DNA of 64,000 bases from Arenimonas composti TR7-09 = DSM 18010 (GTDB taxonomy: Bacteria > Pseudomonadota > Gammaproteobacteria > Xanthomonadales > Xanthomonadaceae): positions 434,001-498,000 of the forward strand of contig NZ_AUFF01000001.1 in the NCBI RefSeq assembly GCF_000426365.1, in the 5' to 3' direction. This document shows positions 36,559-45,180 of the stretch, one piece after another. Position 1 is the stretch's first letter, and each line of letters starts with the position of its first letter. Under the pieces are notes generated by a model. It was not told where the DNA came from and searched no databases. It saw only the letters and a program-made list of their open reading frames with translations. Position numbers and translations under genes: made by a program.

Positions 36559-39500
36559 ATGGCTAGACCGGAAGAGAGGTTTTCGGGACTTAAGATCTCT
36601 CCAGAGAAGATCGCGGCACTGACTGACGACGATCTGTCTCACTTATTCCGAGCACTGCTTACTGCGCATGGCTGCCGGGTGGGTGTTCCTAGCAATGGAA
36701 CTGTGGTCAACACCGAAGGCAGGGCAAGAGATGATGGCTGCGACGCTTGGAGTGCGTCTGCGGCCCGGCCAGATGAGTGGCTAGGCGTTGAGGAAACGTG
36801 TTGGCAGCTTAAGGCGGGTTCCGCGGGGGAACCGGCGAGAATCAAGGGCGAAGTAACCAAGCGTATCCCTACCGAGACAATAAAAGGTGGAGGCCGATTC
36901 GTCGTCGTTGCGTGCGGGTCGACGAATGGAAAGAAAGGCGAGGAAGATCGTTTAGTTAGCTTGATCGAAGATGCCAAGAACGCTGGACTTGCGATCGACA
37001 AGATCGCCGTGCTCGGATCAGAGCGTCTGGCAAGCTGGTGCGACTTACACCCTGCAATCTCGTGGCGGTTCGCCGGAAACACCACCAGCTTGGTGACTAT
37101 CGACCGCTGGGCTACGAGTCAGCAGCATCGGGTCGAATGGCAAGCGTCGGATCGAATCGAGGCCATACTGGCGAGTGCCAGGGGCAGTATAGATCCTCGG
37201 GACGGAGACGTTCTGCACCTCCATATTGAGGGATTGCCAGGTGTCGGCAAGACTCGCTTCGCACTGGAGCTTTGTAAGAAGGCTGAATGGGCGGCTGATG
37301 TCCTCTATGTCCGGCAAGCCGCAGAAGTGGAAGTTGGACAAATAATTCAGTCCATCGTGAGTTCCCCGAACGCCGAGCTAGTTGTCGTCGTCGATGAGGT
37401 TCAAGCAAACCAGCTTCTCCCGCTGAGAGAGATGGTGGGATACGCGGAAGGCAGAGTTCGGCTGGTGACGATTGGTCATTCCAGAACCCCCGATCCTGAT
37501 CAAATTCCATCGATTCGAATTGAGCCTCTGGACGAGGATCAGATGAAGACGCTTGTTGGCGCATGGCATGAGGGCATGCCAGCTGAGCACATTGACTTCG
37601 TCGTCACATTTGCGGATGGGTTTGTTCGGTTGGCTCAATTGGCGGCGAGCGCCGTGGCGAGAAATCCTGCTGGGTCCGTCAGGGATCTGCTCGATCAGCA
37701 GCACATTCGGCAGTTTCTCGATCAGATGCTAGGACAAGGTCCGCGCCACGCTCTTTATGTCGTTGCTGCTCTGACGACGGTTGGCTGGGACGATGAAGTG
37801 TCTGGAGAAGGTGAGGCCATTTCCAAGCATTTGGGATTGGACTGGAGGGCGGTTAAGGCTGAAGTCGAGAGGTTCGATCGGGAGTTCGGGATCGCTCCTA
37901 GAGGTGGAAGGCGGCGATACATTTCTCCAACGCCCCTTGCGGCACATCTTGCGGTGGAAGCTTGGGCTGCGATGCCGGATGTGATGCGGACGTTACCCGA
38001 GGCTCTCCCAAGTGAAACAGCAAGACTTGCCTACTTTGAGCGGGTACGGACCATCGCCACGACGCCATTCGCGCGCGAGTTTGCGATTGAGGAGCTGAAG
38101 GCTTTTTTTGACTTGGCGGCGTTCCGGACGGAGTCGGACATCAAGCGCTGGGCTGCGCTGTCAGCAGCGGCGCCGCTATTGGCGGCACGGGGTGCGTGGG
38201 CTGCGCTTAAAGACTCTTCTTTGGTTGAACGGCAGCGAATTTCTGGTGCCTCGCGGCGATTCCTTGTCTCGACACTGGTGCGCCTTGCATCGCGATCTAA
38301 CTCTTTTCGCGAGGCGGCAATGTCGCTTGCTCTCCTCGCGGAGGCTGAGAACGAAGGCTTTTCAAACAATTCCACCAAGGAGTTAGGCGATCTCTTTCAA
38401 GTCCACCTAGGCGGGACTGCGGCACCTTACTCTGAAAGAATCAAGATTGCAGAAGAGCTGGTTGCATTTCGCCGAGACACATTGACGAGAGTGGTGATTG
38501 GGGCGCTCGCGCGCGTTGCGGAGCTAAATGAAGTTCGGATTGTGGATACTCCTGGGTTCGGAGTCGCAAAGGAAGTCGAATGGCGTCCGCAAACGCCGAT
38601 TGAACGTGCCAGCTGCATTGAGAGTGCAATCGGCCTGCTGACGCGTATCCTCAATGAAAATCCCGGTGTCGAAGAAGAGATCGTGAGAGCTTTACCGGCC
38701 TTCTCGTATCTCCTCCCTATGCATCTGGTGCGAGATAGGGTTCTTGAGTTTATGCGTGTTGTCGGAAGTCGTTCGGAGGTAGCTAGAAAGTCTGTTGTCG
38801 CAATACTCGCCAAGTATATGGACAAGGAGAGTAGGTACTGGCATCGGCTCTCTGAGAGCGCCAAGGATGAGGTCTATCAAGTACTTGCGGCGTTTGAACC
38901 AAGAAACTTGGTCGAGAGAATCGAGATTGCCGTCGGATCAAGTCCTTGGGATAAGGCGCCTGAGTTTAGCTTTGAGGAGCTGGCGAAGGAGCTGGATGCT
39001 CAGACAATTAAGTCTCTTCTTCCGTGGCTAACTTCGGGTGAGGCGAGCGACGCGTGGAGATTTGGAGAGGCTGTATGTTTGGGGCGTGACCTTCGCGAGC
39101 TTGGTGATTTGTTGCGCCAGAACGAGAGCTCTTTCGGGAGCGACCTGCGGTTCGTGTTTGCCGTGGTTGGAGTTGGGCGAAGGGAACTCGGCGATGACTG
39201 GTTCAATTCTTGGCTCGCCGCAATCGGCGCTGAGTCGCCCCGTGGGGCGACTATCGCGATTGAGGCGATTTGGCGCGTTGGCGCGACGAGACAGTCTCTT
39301 GAGGCCGGGCAAGAGCTCCTTCGAAGCGCGTCTAGAGAAGCGATCCGCGGACTCGCGTTTGGTGATTGGTATTTGAATTCAACGGATGACGTTCTTGTGG
39401 GTTTCCTTTGGCGCGTCTTGGACGAAGGCGAGTGCTCGGTCGTGCTGACGATTGTCGATCAACTCACGAAGAATCGGAAAGTGGTGCAAGGGGTCGAGGC

Positions 39501-40176
39501 CTTGGTGGAAGAATTGCTTGGACGACCTGAGTTGGTTCGTAGCAATGACGTGATGACTGAATACCACTGGAAAGAGCTGGCGCTTCGGTTCCTTGAAGGA
39601 AATGTCGGTCTCGTCCTTACGACAGTTCTTGCCGCGCACGCGACTAGGGATTCCCGAAGCTGGTTCATTGAGTTTAGCCAGGTCAAGGAGGTTGTCGAGC
39701 GTGTTTCGATCGACCACCCGGAAAGATTTTGGGAAGGTGTCCGGTTCTATCTTGAGGATCCAGCTGCGCGCGGTCTCTTCACTATCGGTTTTCCAGGCGG
39801 ACTTCTGGAGGATGTTCCGTACGACGTGCTCAAGAAGTGGGCAAGCGTGGATCCAGAAGATCGCGTTGGACTACTGGTTCGGCTTGTCGAGTCGGACTTT
39901 TCCACGCCGACTTCACTTGCGTCGATGCTGCTGGAAGATTTTGGCGGATCGCCCCGAGTTGACGACGCATTTTTTGCTTCCTACGTCAGCGGTGGATGGT
40001 CCGGTCCCGCTTCACTTCATTGGTTCAAGCTGGCGGAGGGGCTCGAACAGTTGTGTCAAAGCCGTGATGGTTACTTCAGGTCGTGGGCGAGGGGTGCTAT
40101 CGCTTCTCTAGAGGCAATGGGCGCTAGGGACCTCAAACGGGAAGAAGAAGAGGCAGCCCTACAAAGAGGCCAGTAG
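36559..40176 (+). CDS. STAND-like P-loop NTPase with probable N-terminal Mrr-type nuclease; candidate defence protein
   Basis: This 1205-residue protein shows a possible PD-(D/E)XK nuclease of Mrr type in residues 1-170: an Asp in DDGCDAW (D62) followed by CWQLKAG (Q83, K85). Residues about 215-480 form a P-loop NTPase with Walker A IEGLPGVGKTRF and Walker B LVVVVDEVQ. The remaining 700 or so residues are helical and repeat-like with no recognised motif, as in STAND sensors (Avs-like). Codon use is clearly richer in A/T-ending codons than flanking genes, indicating transfer. It begins 61 bases after icmF. The defence role is inferred from architecture; an NLR-like ATPase of another role is the alternative. 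Confidence 0.7.
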   Translation: MARPEERFSGLKISPEKIAALTDDDLSHLFRALLTAHGCRVGVPSNGTVVNTEGRARDDGCDAWSASAARPDEWLGVEETCWQLKAGSAGEPARIKGEVTKRIPTETIKGGGRFVVVACGSTNGKKGEEDRLVSLIEDAKNAGLAIDKIAVLGSERLASWCDLHPAISWRFAGNTTSLVTIDRWATSQQHRVEWQASDRIEAILASARGSIDPRDGDVLHLHIEGLPGVGKTRFALELCKKAEWAADVLYVRQAAEVEVGQIIQSIVSSPNAELVVVVDEVQANQLLPLREMVGYAEGRVRLVTIGHSRTPDPDQIPSIRIEPLDEDQMKTLVGAWHEGMPAEHIDFVVTFADGFVRLAQLAASAVARNPAGSVRDLLDQQHIRQFLDQMLGQGPRHALYVVAALTTVGWDDEVSGEGEAISKHLGLDWRAVKAEVERFDREFGIAPRGGRRRYISPTPLAAHLAVEAWAAMPDVMRTLPEALPSETARLAYFERVRTIATTPFAREFAIEELKAFFDLAAFRTESDIKRWAALSAAAPLLAARGAWAALKDSSLVERQRISGASRRFLVSTLVRLASRSNSFREAAMSLALLAEAENEGFSNNSTKELGDLFQVHLGGTAAPYSERIKIAEELVAFRRDTLTRVVIGALARVAELNEVRIVDTPGFGVAKEVEWRPQTPIERASCIESAIGLLTRILNENPGVEEEIVRALPAFSYLLPMHLVRDRVLEFMRVVGSRSEVARKSVVAILAKYMDKESRYWHRLSESAKDEVYQVLAAFEPRNLVERIEIAVGSSPWDKAPEFSFEELAKELDAQTIKSLLPWLTSGEASDAWRFGEAVCLGRDLRELGDLLRQNESSFGSDLRFVFAVVGVGRRELGDDWFNSWLAAIGAESPRGATIAIEAIWRVGATRQSLEAGQELLRSASREAIRGLAFGDWYLNSTDDVLVGFLWRVLDEGECSVVLTIVDQLTKNRKVVQGVEALVEELLGRPELVRSNDVMTEYHWKELALRFLEGNVGLVLTTVLAAHATRDSRSWFIEFSQVKEVVERVSIDHPERFWEGVRFYLEDPAARGLFTIGFPGGLLEDVPYDVLKKWASVDPEDRVGLLVRLVESDFSTPTSLASMLLEDFGGSPRVDDAFFASYVSGGWSGPASLHWFKLAEGLEQLCQSRDGYFRSWARGAIASLEAMGARDLKREEEEAALQRGQ

Positions 40177-40618
40177 CTAAGCGTTGGCGGCCCTCGACCT
40201 CCTTCAGACCAGGACTGAGTTGGACGCTGGTGTTCCCGATGGCCAGCCCGGTACCCGGCAGCGACTGGAGCCATGATCTGCGCTATCCACCGGTAGAGGC
40301 GATCGTCCGATGCCGATGCCGTTGCCGATTCGCTTCATTGCCGCTGATTTCGCCAGCCCGTCCGGTGCACCCAAGAATTCAGCTAAACCCATCCCATGAA
40401 ACAACGGCCCGTAGAGGCTCCCCACTCCCGCCATCCCACACGAACAGCTCCAGTCGCAGGGATCGAACGCTGAATGGGCGCCGGCGATTGATTCGCTTGG
40501 CGAATCGTCACGCGGATGGGGGGTGCAACGATGGGGTGCTCACGCACTGCCGCGGCATAAGCGACACAAGGATCGCCGGCCAACTCTGTGTCCAGCCGCC
40601 GACGACTCCAACGGCCGC
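40177..40618. other. Gene-free stretch between the NTPase and ars genes
   Basis: About 440 bases without a convincing gene. Short open frames (for example a 76-codon frame on the minus strand at 40204-40434) lack a ribosome site and family resemblance. Base composition is intermediate between the AT-richer NTPase gene and the GC-rich ars genes, as expected at a junction between DNA of different origin. No inverted repeat or transposase remnant was recognised. Confidence 0.4.
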
Positions 40619-41308
40619 TTACCAATCAACGTATTGCCGACGCATCCTTCCCACGGCACCCACCAGCACCCGCTCAACGCCAATCGCCACCCCCATCCCC
40701 ACCATCTGCGCAAACACAAACCCCCCGACATCCCCAGCCCGTATCCCCGCGAACGTCTGCGTGAGTGACCGCGCCAACGTGACCGCCGGGTTGGCGAACG
40801 AGGTGCTGGCGGTGAACCAGTACGCCGCGAAGATGTAGGTCGCCACCAGTGTGGCGACGCTCGCCGGCCGGTGGCGGACGCCCAGCAAGATGGTCAGCAG
40901 CAGGCCGAACGTGGCGACGGCCTCGCTGACCCAGATGCCGGCGCCGGTCCGCATCTGGATGCCCGGCTGGATCAGCGCGAGCCCGAACATCGCGTGGGCC
41001 AGGACGACGCCGGCGACCGCCACGCCGATCTGCACGATCACGTAGGCGACCGCGTCGCGCCACGGCAACTCCCGGCGCAATGCCATCGCGGCGGTCACCG
41101 CCGGGTTGAAGTGCGCCCCGGAGATCGGTCCGAAGATCGAGATCAGCACGTACAGCACGCCCGCGGTGGCGCCCGCGTTCGCCAGCAGCGCGATCGCGTC
41201 ATTGCCCTGCGCCAGGCGCACGCCCATCACGCCGGAGCCGACCACGCAGGCGAGCAGCAGCATCGTGCCGAGACCCTCGGCCAGCAGGCGCCGCGCCAGC
41301 GGGTTCAC
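40619..41308 (-). CDS. Aquaporin/glycerol-facilitator of the ars operon (AqpS-like)
   Basis: This 229-residue channel protein of the MIP family has six hydrophobic segments and the two half-helix motifs, as HFNPAVTAAMAL and SFANPAVTLAR. Its GTG start at 41308 overlaps the arsC stop (GTGA). A MIP channel in place of an arsenite pump is known from arsR-aqpS-arsC operons. There arsenite made by the reductase leaves the cell down its gradient. No ArsB or Acr3 pump is visible here, so this channel is the likely exit route. Confidence 0.88.
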   Translation of the reverse strand: MNPLARRLLAEGLGTMLLLACVVGSGVMGVRLAQGNDAIALLANAGATAGVLYVLISIFGPISGAHFNPAVTAAMALRRELPWRDAVAYVIVQIGVAVAGVVLAHAMFGLALIQPGIQMRTGAGIWVSEAVATFGLLLTILLGVRHRPASVATLVATYIFAAYWFTASTSFANPAVTLARSLTQTFAGIRAGDVGGFVFAQMVGMGVAIGVERVLVGAVGRMRRQYVDW

Positions 41309-41697
41309 AGCGAGGCCAGCAGCGCGCGCACCCGCGCCGAGATCTCGTCGCGCACCGCGCGGTAGGCGTCGTCGTCCATATGCCTGGGATCGGGCAGCGC
41401 CCAGTCCTCGCGACGTTTCGCGGGGACCCACGGGCACGAATCGCCGCAGCCCATCGTCACCACGGCGTCGAATTCGCCTTCGATGTCGTCCAGCGACTTC
41501 GAGCCGTGCGCGGCGAGGTCGTAGCCGAGCTCGGCCATGAAGCGGATCGCCTTCGGGTTGACGACCCCCGACGGCCGGGAGCCCGCGCTGAAGGCCTCGA
41601 CGCCAACGCCCCCGTGGATCCGGGCGAAGGCCTCGGCCATCTGGCTGCGGTTGGCGTTCTCCACGCAGACGAACAGCACGCGCTTGCGGTGGGTCAT
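41305..41697 (-). CDS. arsC: Arsenate reductase, thioredoxin-coupled type
   Basis: This 130-residue low-molecular-weight phosphatase-fold protein begins MTHRKRVLFVCVENANRSQM. The nucleophilic Cys sits in the CX5R loop (CVENANRS). VTMGCGDSCPWVP carries the additional cysteines of the disulfide relay, and LPDPRHM the general-acid Asp. It reduces arsenate to arsenite using thioredoxin. It is third in the operon arsR-arsI-arsC-aquaporin; the gap after the ArsI-like gene is about 50 bases. Confidence 0.92.
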   Translation of the reverse strand: MTHRKRVLFVCVENANRSQMAEAFARIHGGVGVEAFSAGSRPSGVVNPKAIRFMAELGYDLAAHGSKSLDDIEGEFDAVVTMGCGDSCPWVPAKRREDWALPDPRHMDDDAYRAVRDEISARVRALLASL

Positions 41698-41747
41698 CGG
41701 GCGGATCGCGGAGGGATCCGCCTCCGTGGCGGTTCGGAGCGACGGCA

Positions 41748-42239
41748 TCAGCAGCAGCCGGACTTCGGCGCGCAGCACGACGCGGTCGGCGTCGCCGGCT
41801 TCGGCGTCATCGCCGCGACGTGCGGCGTGCATGCGGCGCCGTCGGTCGCGCAGGCCGCTTCGCCGGCGTAGTAGGTCGTCGCGTCGCCGGTGGTGTGGAA
41901 GGTCTCCCAGCGCGTGCCCTGCGGGTCCTCGATCCACAGCTTGTCGGAGTGGGCGTAGCAGCAGATCGCGGCCTCCTCGGGGACCACGGTGGTGCCGGCG
42001 GCGTCGAGGCGGCGGCCGAATTCCGCCAGGGCGGCGGCCGCGTCGACCTGGATGCCCAGGTGGTCGATGCCGGGCGCCCGGCCGGTGTTGGAAATCGCGA
42101 AGTTGACGCGCGGGTCCTCGAGCATCCACTTGGCGTAGTCGGGCTTGCGCACCGCCGGCTCGGCGGCGAACAGCGCGCTGTAGAAGCGGATGCCGGCCTC
42201 GAGGTCGGCGACGTTGAGGTGGACGTGGAAGCGGTTCAT
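41748..42239 (-). CDS. arsI: ArsI-like VOC-fold protein (C-As lyase/CadI family)
   Basis: This 163-residue glyoxalase/VOC-fold protein shows FHVHLNVADLEAGIRFYSAL, then DHLGIQV and a WETFHTT metal-site Glu. The vicinal cysteines in AICCYAHSDKLW are the hallmark of ArsI, which binds trivalent organoarsenicals and cleaves the C-As bond. The Cys-rich tail (SCCAPKSGCC) is typical of the ArsI/CadI group. The ATG at 42239 overlaps the arsR stop (ATGA). CadI-type proteins look similar, but the arsenic operon context favours ArsI. Confidence 0.85.
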   Translation of the reverse strand: MNRFHVHLNVADLEAGIRFYSALFAAEPAVRKPDYAKWMLEDPRVNFAISNTGRAPGIDHLGIQVDAAAALAEFGRRLDAAGTTVVPEEAAICCYAHSDKLWIEDPQGTRWETFHTTGDATTYYAGEAACATDGAACTPHVAAMTPKPATPTASCCAPKSGCC

Positions 42240-42586
42240 CGGCGCGGTCCTTTCGGGGCAGGAGGGCATGCGAGGGCGGGAGCGCAGGCCGCCTGGCCAG
42301 CGCAGCAGTTCTCGGTGAGGTAGGCGATCAGGGCGTTCATCTGCGCGTAGTTGGCGCGGACCCGGATGACGCGGCCCTCGCGCGCGTCCACCACCAGGCC
42401 CGCGGCACGCAGGGTGTTCAGGTGCGCGGTCAGCGTCGCGGGCGGCAGGTCGAGCTGCTCGCGCAACGCGCCGACGGCGAGGCCGTCAGCACCGGCCTGC
42501 ACCAGCCGGCGGAACGCGGCCAGGCGGGTGACATGGCTGAGGGCGTTGAGGGCGGATACGGCGGTGAGGTCGTCCATGGATTCCAT
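42236..42586 (-). CDS. arsR: ArsR-family metalloregulator
   Basis: This 116-residue winged-helix repressor has NALSHVTRLAAFRRLVQAG and LDLPPATLTAHLNTLRAAGL (recognition helix). The C-terminal cysteines (ENCCAGQAAC) are a plausible As(III) site, placed at the end rather than in the classic ELCVCDL helix. This suggests a variant sensor type. Two ATGs (42586 and 42577) could start it, both overlapping or adjoining a perfect 24-base palindrome. It heads the operon and probably represses it. Confidence 0.9.
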   Translation of the reverse strand: MESMDDLTAVSALNALSHVTRLAAFRRLVQAGADGLAVGALREQLDLPPATLTAHLNTLRAAGLVVDAREGRVIRVRANYAQMNALIAYLTENCCAGQAACAPALACPPAPKGPRR

Positions 42587-42604
42587 GTTTCCGGAAACAT
42601 GGAA
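42581..42604. promoter_or_regulatory. Putative ArsR operator
   Basis: A perfect 24-base palindrome with half-site TTCCATGTTTCC (42581-42592) overlaps the first possible arsR start codon. Its position and symmetry suit autorepression by the ArsR dimer. Because it covers the start, the transcript may have a very short leader. Operator function is inferred. Confidence 0.6.
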
Positions 42605-43308
42605 GTCTGTCAACGCGGAGTGGTGGGGGAGGAGGTGACCACCATCGTCGGTCCGGACGGCCAGGGCGCGGCGGTGCGAACGAGCGGCGCGCAAGGCCTT
42701 CGCCACGCTGCGGGTCTTGGCAGGTCTCCGGGTGTAGTGCTTGACCGCGGAGAGGTATGGCTTACGCGGAGCAGAAGCCTACCGCCCTGATCGTTCCGGT
42801 CGAACGATTCGCCTTGAACGGACCCATGACGATGCGAGTGCGAGAGTTTCGTCGACCATGTCGAGTTTCGACAGATCACTGAGGCCGTAACCTCGGTCTC
42901 GGACCCAGCGCACCATTGCAGCAGTCGACGCCATCGCAGATCCCGGGTTAAGCAAGCCCGCAGCAGCAGCGCGAGGCGCGTAATCGGACTTGGCAGGCGA
43001 AGTGCGTGAACTGCCATCGCCTCGAAACCAGCGACATGCACCGCGGGAGATTGCCGACCTCTAGGGCCACCCGCGCGGACCAGGCGATCGGCATGGAGAC
43101 CCACGCTGAAGCGTATTCTCTTGGCGGGCTGACCTGTACAAGACGCGCTGGGTCATTTCAGCCTTGCCAGCCAAGGCGCGAGCGGTAAGCTCTCAGCCCA
43201 TGACTTTGCGAAGTAGGGAATGCTCGAGAACAGGGTACGGGTCACCGGTGAATCTGATTCATGGCGATAATTGCCGAAATTGCGGCGGCTTGCGGAAGGG
43301 GGGGGCGC
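42605..43308. other. Long gene-free stretch between ars and restriction operons
   Basis: About 700 bases separate two divergent operons. No intact gene is supported. A 51-codon frame on the minus strand (42779-42934, MASTAAMVRWVRDRGYGLSD...) has plausible amino-acid make-up but no clear ribosome site or context. The region is long for a promoter gap and may hold decayed gene or insertion-sequence remnants. The divergent promoters for arsR and the GHKL gene must lie within it. Confidence 0.4.
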
Positions 43309-45180
43309 ATGACCAATCGGTGGGTGTTCGAAAAGCAAACGAGAGATGGCGGCGCTGCGGGTGAGGCTGTTCGGAATGCTGTCGAAGGCGGTGGCTGGAC
43401 TTCGGCCGAAGAGCTTCTCGTGCGGGAAGCCATTCAGAACAGCGTCGACGCAGGCGTCGATGAGAATCGACCGGTACGAGTTCGTTTTCGAGTCGATCAC
43501 TTCACCGGTCGGGAAAAAACGGACTTCCTCAGTCGCCTGTCGCTCGGCGAGTTCGTGGATAGGCATCGCTCAGGGTCATTAAAGTTTTCACCAGGAAGTG
43601 TCATCGACGGCTACGATGATTCGACACGCCGACTCGATCTTCTCTATATCGAGGATTGGAACACGTGTGGTCTGGGTGGCGGGTTGACGGATCGCCTGAA
43701 CGGTCACTTCTTCAGGCTCCTTTTCCTCATCGGGGAGGGATCGAAGGGGGCTAAGAACGACGGGTCCGGAGGGTCTTACGGCTTCGGAAAGGGTGTTTAC
43801 TCGTACAGTTCGAACATCGGGATGATTTTCGTCTTCTCGGTTTTTGAGGAAACCGAAGAGACGAATGGTCAATGGGCCAGGTTGCTGGGCTGCGCCTATT
43901 TGCAGAGTCATACGCATGATCGTGTAGAGCACACCGGGCGTGCGTGGTTTGGGCGGCCCTCGCAGGGCAGCGACGGTCAGTCGCCATTTCCCATCACTAA
44001 CGAGGAAGCCTGTCGACTGGCTGCGCAACTTGGATTCAGCAACCGAGAAAGGGAGGACCGCGGCACATCCGTTCTCGTGGTCGGATGCGACTCCTCGGAG
44101 GGAGAGCTGTCGCTCGAGAAGATTCGAAAGGCCGCGGAGACCTGGTGGTGGCCCCGGCTTTCGGACGACAAGTTGGTTGTGGAGCTGGTCGACCGATCTG
44201 GAACGCAGACGCGGCCAGACCCGATGAATCGTCTTGATCTGCGCCCGTATATTCAGGTGCGCCGTTGCATACAAGGGCACGATCGTCGGGAAGAAGTGGC
44301 CCTGAAGGAGTTCAATAGGTTAAAGACCCTTGAGGTCGGTCTGATTGGTGCCAGCCCGATTACCCCGGATCACGAGTCATTCGAGGATCTTTCTACTGCA
44401 TCGGAAAGCGGCGAAGGATCGCACGGGAAGACCCCAGGGCATCGGACGGTTGCACTGATCAGGCGTCCCGGGATGGTGGTAGCGTATCAATCGTGGGGCG
44501 GCTCCCCAACGACAAGCGCGGTGGGAGTCTTCCAGGCTCACTCGGACATTGATCGGCACCTAAAGCTTTCCGAACCAGTAGAACACGATCGCTGGGATCC
44601 ACGATCGCACCGTCTGGCCTCTATCACCGATGGAAACGTGGTGGTCGAGAAAACATTGAAGCGATGCAAGGACTTCTTTCGGAACTATCTGCGCGGGCTT
44701 CAACCCCCTCCTCCACCGCCGAAGTCTGGGCTGGACTGGCTGGGGCGGTTGCTGGGTCAAATCTTGAGTCCAAGAGAGCGCGGCCAGCCCGAAGGCCCGG
44801 GTGGGGAGCGCGGTCGTATAAGTATTCAGACCATTTTGGATCCCAGGCTCGTCGCCGGCTCGAAGCCTGGTTTGGTGCGGCTGGAGGCAAAGTATTCCCT
44901 AGGATTGAAGCCCGGAGAGGAAGGGCGTCCCGTCGTGCGGATCGCGCCACGGCTCCATGTGCTCGAGGGCGACTCTAGTCAGCGTGGAGAGCTGCTGGAT
45001 GTAACGATTGCACACGCACACCAGGTCCGCGAGGGCGACAAGCCGGAGCTAGAGGTCGAGATGGCGCCCGACGTGAGATATGAGATCGAGATCGAATCGG
45101 GAGATTACTCTTCTGATTGGGCGGTTAGCCTTCATCTCGAGGCGGATATCGTAGTTAAAGAGGATGCTGCCGATGCGTAA
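43309..45180 (+). CDS. GHKL-type ATPase of a restriction-modification-like operon
   Basis: This 623-residue protein has a GHKL (gyrase/Hsp90/MutL) ATP-binding fold. The N-box is LVREAIQNSVDAGVD (E40, N44), the metal/adenine loop IEDWNTCGLGGGL (D116), and the glycine lid GGSYGFGKGV (154-163). The C-terminal half, after a Pro-rich linker (PPPPPPK), is unrecognised. The ATG at 43309 has a strong purine-rich site; an ATG 48 bases upstream is weaker. It leads an overlapping operon with two unknown proteins, a C5 DNA methyltransferase and a Vsr-type nuclease. This is the setting of prokaryotic MORC/paraMORC ATPases. It would couple ATP-driven clamp closure to DNA recognition; this is inferred. Confidence 0.8.
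   Translation: MTNRWVFEKQTRDGGAAGEAVRNAVEGGGWTSAEELLVREAIQNSVDAGVDENRPVRVRFRVDHFTGREKTDFLSRLSLGEFVDRHRSGSLKFSPGSVIDGYDDSTRRLDLLYIEDWNTCGLGGGLTDRLNGHFFRLLFLIGEGSKGAKNDGSGGSYGFGKGVYSYSSNIGMIFVFSVFEETEETNGQWARLLGCAYLQSHTHDRVEHTGRAWFGRPSQGSDGQSPFPITNEEACRLAAQLGFSNREREDRGTSVLVVGCDSSEGELSLEKIRKAAETWWWPRLSDDKLVVELVDRSGTQTRPDPMNRLDLRPYIQVRRCIQGHDRREEVALKEFNRLKTLEVGLIGASPITPDHESFEDLSTASESGEGSHGKTPGHRTVALIRRPGMVVAYQSWGGSPTTSAVGVFQAHSDIDRHLKLSEPVEHDRWDPRSHRLASITDGNVVVEKTLKRCKDFFRNYLRGLQPPPPPPKSGLDWLGRLLGQILSPRERGQPEGPGGERGRISIQTILDPRLVAGSKPGLVRLEAKYSLGLKPGEEGRPVVRIAPRLHVLEGDSSQRGELLDVTIAHAHQVREGDKPELEVEMAPDVRYEIEIESGDYSSDWAVSLHLEADIVVKEDAADA

Noticed and set aside
40204-40434. A 76-codon minus-strand frame after the STAND-like gene
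   Set aside because: No start signal and no recognisable protein features; likely chance.
42779-42934. A 51-codon minus-strand frame, MASTAAMVRWVRDRGYGLSD...
   Set aside because: Composition is protein-like, but there is no ribosome site, conserved context or recognised family. Kept only as a note in the gene-free stretch.
43261-43308. Upstream ATG for the GHKL ATPase
   Set aside because: It would add 16 residues without a ribosome site; the ATG at 43309 follows a strong purine-rich tract.
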